Assembly (NCBI GenBank): GCA_021784995.1 | Contig: JAJYHA010000233.1 | Location: 1-6,098, forward strand | DNA length: 6,098 nucleotides | DNA from: Myxococcales bacterium | GTDB lineage: Bacteria; Myxococcota; Myxococcia; Myxococcales; Anaeromyxobacteraceae | Direction of reading: 5' to 3' | Part shown: piece by piece, positions 1 to 4,966 of the stretch | How positions within the stretch are numbered: position 1 is the first letter of the stretch | How the letters are laid out: every line of letters begins with the position of its first letter | The notes under the pieces: generated by a model | Seen by the model: the letters and a program-made list of their open reading frames with translations, nothing else | Database searches by the model: none | Told to the model about the DNA's origin: nothing | Made by a program: the position numbers and the translations under genes

Positions 1-384
1 GGCTCCGGCCCGGCGCTGATCGCCGTCGCGGCGGCCGCGCCGCAAGGCCGCGCGGCCGCCCAGGCGCTGCGAGAGGCACTGCGCGAGGCGGCGCTCGTCG
101 CCGGGCTCGACGTCTCGCGCACGGACGTCCTCCTCGAGCTGGCGGCGCGCACAGGGATCGACCTCGCGCGCTTCCTCCCCGCCTTCGAGGCCCCGGGCAC
201 CGCGCGCGCCCTGCGCGAGGCCGCCGAGGAGGCGCGCGCGCTGGGCGTCCGGGCGAGCCCCTCGCTCGTCATCGGCGACGAGTGGCTCGTGCCCGGCCTC
301 CGCTCGCTGCGCGACTACCGCCTGCTCCTGCGCCGCTACCTGTCCGACCGGGCCGGCTCCCCGGCCGGGCACACCTGCCATTGA
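1..384 (+). CDS. DsbA-family thioredoxin-fold oxidoreductase, C-terminal part (5' end outside window)
   Basis: The reading frame is open from base 1 and ends at TGA 382-384, giving 127 residues of a longer protein. An Ala/Arg/Leu-rich helical stretch (about residues 14-80) is followed by GVRASPSLVIGDEWLVPGL (82-100) and a final helix. This matches the end of DSBA-domain proteins (PF01323, including FrnE-like members): a helical insertion, then the strand that begins with the conserved cis-proline (here Pro87 in the place of the usual GVPTFV), then a closing helix. Family members are usually about 200-220 residues, so roughly the first 80, which would carry the CxxC active site, lie outside the window. 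Its redox activity therefore cannot be confirmed here. No signal peptide can be judged, so it may be periplasmic or cytosolic. It converges on the FadL-like gene and is not part of that operon. The family call is fairly secure; the role (disulfide formation, isomerisation or glutathione-linked chemistry) is open. Confidence 0.8.
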   Translation, partial: GSGPALIAVAAAAPQGRAAAQALREALREAALVAGLDVSRTDVLLELAARTGIDLARFLPAFEAPGTARALREAAEEARALGVRASPSLVIGDEWLVPGLRSLRDYRLLLRRYLSDRAGSPAGHTCH

Positions 385-436
385 GGCGGTGCGCACCCGC
401 GGCGGCGCGGTCGTCCAGACCTGGCTGCAGCGGCAC

Positions 437-471
437 GCGCCGGCGGGGCACCGGGGGCGCCCGCCGAGCGC
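437..471. terminator. GC-rich hairpin between convergent genes, candidate bidirectional terminator
   Basis: GCGCCGGCGGG (437-447) can pair with CCCGCCG-A-GCGC (460-471). This makes an 11-bp stem with one bulged A around a 12-base loop. It sits 52 bases past the DsbA-like stop and 10 bases past the FadL-like stop, so it could end transcripts from both sides. No T-tract follows on either strand, so it is not a classical intrinsic terminator; it may work with Rho or only protect 3' ends. Long GC stems arise easily at this composition, hence the moderate confidence. Confidence 0.35.
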
Positions 472-481
472 GCGCCACGGG

Positions 482-1732
482 TCAGCGCACGAGGTCGGTC
501 GACCAGGTGACGGCCACGCTCGCGATGTTGGCGTGCGTGTCGTAGATGCCCGGGAACACGTTCGCGGGCTGGCACGCGCCCTGGGAGACGCGGCAGGTCT
601 GCACCTGGTCGAAGAAGGCGTGGAAGTAGGCCGCGGCGATCTCGAGCTTGGGCGCGATCTCGTACGTGAGGCCCACCGAGGTGCCCCAGACGTCGCCGTC
701 GGGGATGCTCGCGTTCATCCACGCCGCGGGCGTGGGCGCGATGTCGCGCAGCACGCCCACCCGGAAGCGCCACTTGTCGATCGGCCCCACCTCGGCGCCC
801 AGCCGGAAGGTGTGGCCGTTGCTGTACTTGCGCGGGACGCTGAGCGAGGTCCCGCCGCTGCCGACGAAGAGGTCCTGGTCGTACCCCACCCACCGCGTGA
901 AGGTGTAGCCGGCCGTGACCATCAGGATCGGGAGCGCCTGGTAGGCGAGGCCGGTGTTGAGCACGTTCGGCATCATGAGCGGGTGGTTCACCGTCTGGTC
1001 GAAGAGCTGGAGCTGGGCCGGCGCGCTCGCGAAGTGCACGTGGCCGTCGAGCTGGACCAGCGACTGGTGCTTGTAGTCCACGGCGATCCGGAGCTGCTGG
1101 ATGGGCTGCACCTCGACCGACAGGTCGTAGGCGAGGCCGTCGCCCGAGGTCGTGAGCGTGGTCGGCGTGTCCTGCCCGAAGGTGGGCAGCGCCTGCGTGA
1201 ACTTCTCCGTCCCGCGGTACCAGATGAGGCCGCCGCCGAGGCGCAGCCAGGAGAACGGCTCGATGCCCGTCGTCAGGTAGGTGCCCCAGATGCGCCGCTC
1301 CACCGTCTGGATCGCGTAGCGCCCGGCCCAGGAGTCGGGCCAGAAGACGTTCCCGCCGAAGGGGATGGTGACGCCGGCGCCGACGCCCATGCGCATGTCG
1401 TTCGGGAGCCGGAAGCCGTACGAGGCGTACATGGCGGGCACCGGGACGATGCTCGTGTTGGTGGACGTCGCGCTCGGGGTCATCGTCCCCGTCGGATCGC
1501 TCCAGTTGCTCCCGAAGTCGACGAGCGCCCCGCCCACCGAGAGGTTGAGGCCGGGGAGCCGCGCCAGCGCGGCGGGGTTCACGTAGACGGCGCCGGCGGA
1601 GTCCTGGCCCGCGATGCGCGATCCCGCCATCGCGAGGTCGTCGGGGTTGACGTTGGGGACCGTGTAGCCGCCGGCGCGCGCGGCCACCGGGAGGAGCGCG
1701 AGCAGCGCGAGGGCGAGGAGGGTCTTTCTCAT
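482..1732 (-). CDS. FadL/TodX-family outer-membrane long-chain fatty acid (hydrophobic compound) channel
   Basis: The product is 416 residues. ATG at 1732-1730 is chosen because it opens a clear signal peptide (MRKTLLALALLALLPVAARA, cleavage about residue 20) and is preceded by GAGG at a 6-base spacing. The frame stays open upstream to 2143, but only inside the preceding gene. After cleavage, SRIAGQDSAGAVYVNPAAL (38-56) matches the N-terminal hatch signature of the OMPP1/FadL/TodX family (PF03349), where a DA.. NPA(G/A)L motif is typical. The rest is alternating beta-strand sequence with aromatic girdles. The segment APTPAAWMNASIPDGDVWG (332-350) matches the conserved late P-(x)n-PD-(x)n-W region of FadL proteins. 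Cys380 and Cys387 sit in what would be the last external loop and may form a disulfide. The C-terminus is unusual: it ends TWSTDLVR rather than on an aromatic residue. It is the second gene after a lipase-like lipoprotein (8-base gap), which favours fatty acids over aromatic hydrocarbons as cargo. Family call strong; substrate inferred. Confidence 0.9.
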   Translation of the reverse strand: MRKTLLALALLALLPVAARAGGYTVPNVNPDDLAMAGSRIAGQDSAGAVYVNPAALARLPGLNLSVGGALVDFGSNWSDPTGTMTPSATSTNTSIVPVPAMYASYGFRLPNDMRMGVGAGVTIPFGGNVFWPDSWAGRYAIQTVERRIWGTYLTTGIEPFSWLRLGGGLIWYRGTEKFTQALPTFGQDTPTTLTTSGDGLAYDLSVEVQPIQQLRIAVDYKHQSLVQLDGHVHFASAPAQLQLFDQTVNHPLMMPNVLNTGLAYQALPILMVTAGYTFTRWVGYDQDLFVGSGGTSLSVPRKYSNGHTFRLGAEVGPIDKWRFRVGVLRDIAPTPAAWMNASIPDGDVWGTSVGLTYEIAPKLEIAAAYFHAFFDQVQTCRVSQGACQPANVFPGIYDTHANIASVAVTWSTDLVR

Positions 1733-1738
1733 GGCGGG

Positions 1739-1742
1739 CCTC
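1739..1742 (-). promoter_or_regulatory. Ribosome binding site of the FadL-like gene, overlapping the upstream stop codon
   Basis: Read on the minus strand the junction is TGAGGCCCGCCATG. The GAGG Shine-Dalgarno core shares the GA of the lipoprotein gene's TGA stop and lies 6 bases before the ATG. This arrangement fits translational coupling of the two genes and fixes the start at 1732. Confidence 0.7.
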
Positions 1743-4668
1743 ACGGGCGCACCGACTTGGTGGGGAGGGTGAGGTTCAGGAGGTAGGCGGTGGCGTCGGC
1801 CTGGCCCGCCGCCGTCGCGGTCGGCGAGAGCGTCGGGGAGAGCAGGAACCCGTGCGCGCCGTCGCTCGCGCTCGTGCAGTTGGGAAAGACCTCGCTCGAC
1901 ACCGCGTAGGCGGTGAAGCCGTTCGACCCGGAGGAGACGGGGGTCTGCCCGAGGCCCATCTGGTCGAACAGGAAGAGGTTGTACGGGTTCGGGATCGTCT
2001 GGTCGCAGATGGCGTACTGCGCGAAGACCGCCTTCGGCGTCTGGGCCGGCTTCTGCGAGAGGAGGTCCGGAAGCGTCGGGTGGGCGGCGTCGCCGACGAC
2101 GTGCCGGGCGAAGTTGATGGGGTCGGCCGGGTCGAGGACCCACTTCGCGATCTGCATGAACTGCAGCTCGAACTGCTGGAACTGCGCCGTCCCCGGGGTG
2201 AGCCCCGAGATGCTCGCGAGCAGCGCCTCGAGCGGCGCCTGGAACGACGGCGAGTTGAAGAAGACGTCGGTCAGCGTGCCGCCCGGCACGTTGAGGACCC
2301 CGCGGCCGAAGCGCGGGTTCGTGGCCAGGTTCATCACCCCGTCGATGCCGCCCAGGGACTGGCCGATGATCGAGACCTTGCCGGCGTCCACGGCGACGCC
2401 CTTCGACTGCAGCTCCGCCGCGAGCGGGCCGGTGGGCGCCGCGGGTGGCGCGAGCGCCAGGACGAGCGCGGAGGTGTCGAGCAGGTCGCCGCGGATGGCG
2501 TCGCGCGTCCGGAAGAGGTTCCCGGTCACGAAGAAGGCGCCGGACACGGACTGGATGGCCACGCTGGGCGCCACGCAGGCGCCCGACGGCCCCGCGTCAC
2601 CCTGGGCGCCCGCGGGGAAGAGGCCGCACTTCGGCGTGCAGGTGGGCGCGCTGGGCGGGCACTGGCACTCCGCGTCCTTCGTGCACAGGGCGTTGTCGCC
2701 GTGGAGCGGCTCGTCGATGGCGGCCACCACCGCCCCGGTCGAGGCGAGGGCGCTGGCGATGGCGAAGACGTCCCACTTCGTCCGGCCCAGGCCGTGCTGG
2801 AAGACCACGAGCGGCGCGCACTTCAGCGCGCTGGCCGGGGCGGGGCAGGCGTTCGCCACGGCCGCCGGCGGCGGCACCACCACGAGCGCGTTCATCGTGG
2901 TCGCCTTCCACTGCGTCGGATCGGGGTTCATCGCCCCGGTCGCGACGTCGATGGGGTCGAGGGTCGGGACCGGGACGTAGAGCACCTCCTGCACGCCGCT
3001 GAGCGGCACCGGATAGGACGCGGGCGGGAGGACGAGCGGCGCGCCGGGCACGAACGCCGCGGCGTTCTGGTAGGGCGCGGCGACGATCTGCAGCGCGGGC
3101 GTCGTGATGGTCTGCGTGCGGAAGGTGTAGGCCATCGCGATCTTGTCGCCCGTGATCCCCTTCTCCGCCTGGAGCGCGGCCGCGGCGGCGTTCACGCCCT
3201 GGCGCATGCCCTCCAGGCCGGCCGCCGTGGCGTCGCCCTGGCCGGCGAGCAGCGACTTGCCGCTGGCGTCCACGAAGGGATGGGTGAAGAGCAGCATCTT
3301 GCCCAGCGTGGCCGGCTGCAGGGGCGAGAGCGACGACTGCGCGGAGGGATCCAGGGCGGAGACGCCGTCGGTGACCAGGACCGCGTACTCGGTCGCCTCC
3401 TTGAGCGGCGGCAGGCTCGCGAGCGGCGCCATCGACAGGAGCGTCGCCGGCTGCAGCCCGATGACGGTCGAGAAGCAGCCGCCCTGGTTGGACTGGCTCG
3501 TGCAGCTGACGCTCGACCCCGGGAGCGGCGCCGTGATCGGGTAGGGCTCGGCCAGGAAGCCGGCCCCGGCGCCCTCCTGCACCTCCTTGACGCGGACGGG
3601 GGCCCCGCCCGACGGCAGCTCGTAGAGGAAGACCGCGCCCGCGACGGTCTCGGCGGCCACCGGCCCGCTCGTCTGCGCCATGACGAGCGCGGTGGTGCTG
3701 AACCCGTCCAGCGTGGCGAGGCCCGAGGCCAGGGGGCCGAAGGCGCCCGGCTCGTCCAGCACCTTGCCCGTGACCGGGTCGCGCAGGAAGTCGGAGGGCA
3801 GCGGCATCACGCCGGCGCTCGCGTCGGCGATCACGCGCGTCCCCGTGTTCGGCGCGATGGTGAAGGTCTGGATCGAGGCGAGGTCCTTCGACGCACCGGC
3901 GCCCCAGCCGAACCCGATGGGGGGAGACGCCTCGACCGCCATGAAGATCGGCAGGTACTGCTGGCGCAGCGCCTCGAGCTGCTCCCCGAGCGCCTGCTGC
4001 TCCGCGGGCGTCCCGGGCAGCAGCGCCTGGTTCTCCGGCTTCGAGAGGTCCACGCCGCGGGTGAGGAAGTAGAGCGTGGGCATGGCCGTGAGCTGGCCCC
4101 CGCCCGTCAGCAGCGCGCCCTGCGCGCCGCCGCGGAGCAGGAGCAGGTACTGCGACCCCGCGTGCCAGGCGAGGCTCTTGGTGACGGGATCGGGCTTCAC
4201 GACGTGCAACGTGACCGTCCCGCGGTCGGCGCCCTGCGCGTAGTCGACGTGGTAGGTGTCGGGCGCCACCGGCTGGTACGTGCTCTGGCCGGCGGGCTTC
4301 TCGAGGAAGAGGAAGGTGCTCGCCGTCAGCGTCGTGGGGTCGAGCCCGGCCGCCGGCGCGCTCTTCACGGGGTTGGCCGTCCCGACCGTCCACGCCTGGA
4401 CGTCGAACGTGACCGGCACCTCCATGTCGCTCGGGAACCCGCGCTGGGCGGCGAACAGCTGCAGGAGCTCGTCGTTCGCGCTCTGCGGCGCCCCGGTGGG
4501 CGCCTGCATCCACGCCAGGTCGTTGGGCATCGGGATCTGCGAGGCGCTGGGGTCGAACACCACGTAGTTGACGGTGGCCCGGGTCGGCGGCGGGATCGAC
4601 GGCTCGCACCCGACGAGCGTCGCGGCGACGACGAGCACCGGAAGGAGCGGCACGCGGCGAGACGGCAT
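1741..4668 (-). CDS. VolA / Pla-1-cef-like surface lipoprotein lipase (lysophospholipase-type alpha/beta hydrolase)
   Basis: The product is 975 residues. ATG at 4668-4666 is chosen over an upstream in-frame ATG at 4731 because it has a GAGGAG site 6 bases before it and opens directly into a lipoprotein signal, with lipobox LVGC and lipidated Cys21. Glu at +2 is not the Asp that signals inner-membrane retention in E. coli. Residues 33 to about 600 resemble the bacterial virulence factor lipase N-terminal region (NYVVFDPSASQIPMPNDLAW at 34-53 is typical). The catalytic domain runs from about 618 to 970: VVFQHGLGR (621-629, oxyanion region), DEPLHGD (652-658), nucleophile Ser771 in GQSLGG, probable acid Asp889 in CDQTIPN, and probable His939 in DGAHGF. 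The catalytic triad therefore appears complete. Family members release fatty acids from lysophospholipids or other esters at the cell surface; V. cholerae VolA works with FadL, and here the next gene is FadL-like. Oddities: it is longer than typical VolA/Pla-1 proteins (about 800 residues, from memory), and it has a six-Cys insert at 662-698. Exact substrate unknown. Confidence 0.9.
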   Translation of the reverse strand: MPSRRVPLLPVLVVAATLVGCEPSIPPPTRATVNYVVFDPSASQIPMPNDLAWMQAPTGAPQSANDELLQLFAAQRGFPSDMEVPVTFDVQAWTVGTANPVKSAPAAGLDPTTLTASTFLFLEKPAGQSTYQPVAPDTYHVDYAQGADRGTVTLHVVKPDPVTKSLAWHAGSQYLLLLRGGAQGALLTGGGQLTAMPTLYFLTRGVDLSKPENQALLPGTPAEQQALGEQLEALRQQYLPIFMAVEASPPIGFGWGAGASKDLASIQTFTIAPNTGTRVIADASAGVMPLPSDFLRDPVTGKVLDEPGAFGPLASGLATLDGFSTTALVMAQTSGPVAAETVAGAVFLYELPSGGAPVRVKEVQEGAGAGFLAEPYPITAPLPGSSVSCTSQSNQGGCFSTVIGLQPATLLSMAPLASLPPLKEATEYAVLVTDGVSALDPSAQSSLSPLQPATLGKMLLFTHPFVDASGKSLLAGQGDATAAGLEGMRQGVNAAAAALQAEKGITGDKIAMAYTFRTQTITTPALQIVAAPYQNAAAFVPGAPLVLPPASYPVPLSGVQEVLYVPVPTLDPIDVATGAMNPDPTQWKATTMNALVVVPPPAAVANACPAPASALKCAPLVVFQHGLGRTKWDVFAIASALASTGAVVAAIDEPLHGDNALCTKDAECQCPPSAPTCTPKCGLFPAGAQGDAGPSGACVAPSVAIQSVSGAFFVTGNLFRTRDAIRGDLLDTSALVLALAPPAAPTGPLAAELQSKGVAVDAGKVSIIGQSLGGIDGVMNLATNPRFGRGVLNVPGGTLTDVFFNSPSFQAPLEALLASISGLTPGTAQFQQFELQFMQIAKWVLDPADPINFARHVVGDAAHPTLPDLLSQKPAQTPKAVFAQYAICDQTIPNPYNLFLFDQMGLGQTPVSSGSNGFTAYAVSSEVFPNCTSASDGAHGFLLSPTLSPTATAAGQADATAYLLNLTLPTKSVRP
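2573..2685 (-). other. Cysteine-rich insert in the lipase domain (residues 662-698)
   Basis: Directly after the DEPLHGD motif the lipoprotein carries Cys662, 668, 670, 677, 681 and 698. The spacing is C-x5-C-x-C-x6-C-x3-C-x16-C, beginning CTKDAECQC. It is rich in Pro, Gly and Ala and has no hydrophobic core, so it reads as a small disulfide-held loop or mini-domain inserted in the lid region. Similar C-x2-D-x2-C patterns are frequent in exported myxobacterial proteins; that likeness is only an impression. Its function is unknown, with lid control, substrate binding or surface anchoring all possible. Confidence 0.6.
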
Positions 4669-4674
4669 GAGGAT

Positions 4675-4680
4675 CTCCTC
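4675..4680 (-). promoter_or_regulatory. Ribosome binding site of the lipoprotein gene, within a small inverted repeat
   Basis: On the minus strand the start region reads GAGGAGATCCTCATG. GAGGAG is a strong Shine-Dalgarno sequence 6 bases before the ATG and decides the start at 4668. The GAGG can pair with the CCTC lying between it and the start codon (4-bp stem, AGAT loop), so the site could be partly masked in the mRNA. The hairpin is short, so any effect would be modest. Confidence 0.65.
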
Positions 4681-4774
4681 GAGCGAGGTCGCGGCCGATC
4701 GCCGGGGGCGACGTGGCCGGCTGACGCACACGCTACCGCACCGACGTGCCCTGTCGAGAAACTCATAGCGGTAT

Positions 4775-4799
4775 GGTCGCGCGGACGGCCGGTGCGACC
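4775..4799. repeat. Inverted repeat GGTCGC-N13-GCGACC
   Basis: Six-base arms at 4775-4780 and 4794-4799 flank 13 bases. It lies 107 bases upstream of the lipoprotein start and could be an operator or the hairpin of a 5' leader. A competing pairing, GACGG (4784-4788) with CCGTC (4798-4802), overlaps it. GC-only arms of this size are common at this base composition, so this is a weak call. Confidence 0.3.
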
Positions 4800-4875
4800 G
4801 TCACGGAGAGTGCCCGTGGCGGAGCGGTGGGGCGCGGTCCCCCGCGGCCCGGTGCCGAGCCCCCGGGCGCGGGAG

Positions 4876-4938
4876 GCCGCTTGCCGTGTTCCGCAATGCG
4901 GAATTATTGGCCGCCTGGCGAGAAAAGCCGCTTGCCGT
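4876..4938 (+). repeat. 12-bp direct repeat GCCGCTTGCCGT, two copies 51 bp apart
   Basis: Perfect copies lie at 4876-4887 and 4927-4938, flanking the palindrome and the AT-rich patch. They are 79 and 28 bases upstream of the iron-sulfur protein start. The 51-bp spacing is close to five helical turns, so both copies would face the same side of the DNA. That fits paired protein-binding sites, but each copy also contains a TTGCCG that could be a -35-like element. Function is inferred only. Confidence 0.4.
4889..4903. promoter_or_regulatory. Perfect 15-bp palindrome TTCCGCAATGCGGAA, candidate operator
   Basis: TTCCGC and GCGGAA are exact inverted copies around AAT. The site ends 63 bases before the iron-sulfur protein start and begins 221 bases before the lipoprotein start. 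It runs straight into the AT-rich ATTATT. Size and symmetry suit a dimeric repressor such as a TetR- or GntR-type fatty-acid regulator, but I do not recognise it as the published site of any regulator. No regulator gene is in the window. Confidence 0.45.
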
Positions 4939-4966
4939 CCCCGGCCCGGATGGTACGTTCGGACCC

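Larger units (their letters stand above)
4669..4966. other. Divergent intergenic regulatory region, no gene seen
   Basis: These 298 bases separate the start codons of the lipoprotein operon (minus) and the iron-sulfur membrane protein (plus). They must hold the promoters of at least one, probably both. Short frames crossing it lack any recognisable protein signature. The region contains a 15-bp palindrome, a 12-bp direct repeat and a GGTCGC/GCGACC inverted repeat, described separately. The only AT-rich patch is about 4895-4908. Promoter calls are weak. On the minus strand, TCGACA (4757-4752) and TAGCGT (4735-4730) are 16 bases apart. On the plus strand, TTGCCG (4932-4937) and TACGTT (4954-4959) are also 16 apart. 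Neither is convincing by eye. Confidence 0.6.

Noticed and set aside
389..1786. Long open frame of 465 codons on the plus strand, antisense to the FadL-like gene
   Set aside because: The product is Arg/Val/Glu/Gly-rich with no recognisable motif. The minus strand here encodes a clear FadL-family protein with a signal peptide. Long antisense frames are a routine by-product of GC-rich third positions.
1733..2143. Upstream extension of the FadL-like frame by 137 codons
   Set aside because: It lies wholly inside the lipoprotein gene in another frame, has no signal of its own, and would bury the obvious signal peptide that begins at 1732.
1913..2980. Plus-strand frame of 355 codons inside the lipoprotein gene
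   Set aside because: Composition is unlike a real protein, there is no domain, and it is antisense to the catalytic domain of the lipase.
2597..4729. Minus-strand frame of 710 codons overlapping the lipoprotein gene
   Set aside because: It is an Arg/Pro/Gly/His-rich frame-shifted shadow of the lipase gene with no domain and a composition typical of out-of-frame GC-rich sequence.
4669..4731. Alternative lipoprotein start 21 codons upstream (ATG at 4731)
   Set aside because: It would add an Arg-rich stretch before the lipoprotein signal, and it skips the strong GAGGAG site that is correctly spaced for ATG 4668.
4730..4757. Sigma-70-like promoter for the lipase operon (TCGACA, 16 bases, TAGCGT, minus strand)
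   Set aside because: The -35 fits 5 of 6 positions but the -10 only 3 of 6. In this GC-rich background that is not enough to call a promoter.
4805..4860. tRNA-like run (GTGGCGGAGCGGTGG) resembling the D-arm of some tRNAs
   Set aside because: No matching acceptor stem, anticodon arm or TTCGAAT-type T-loop follows, so it is a chance likeness.
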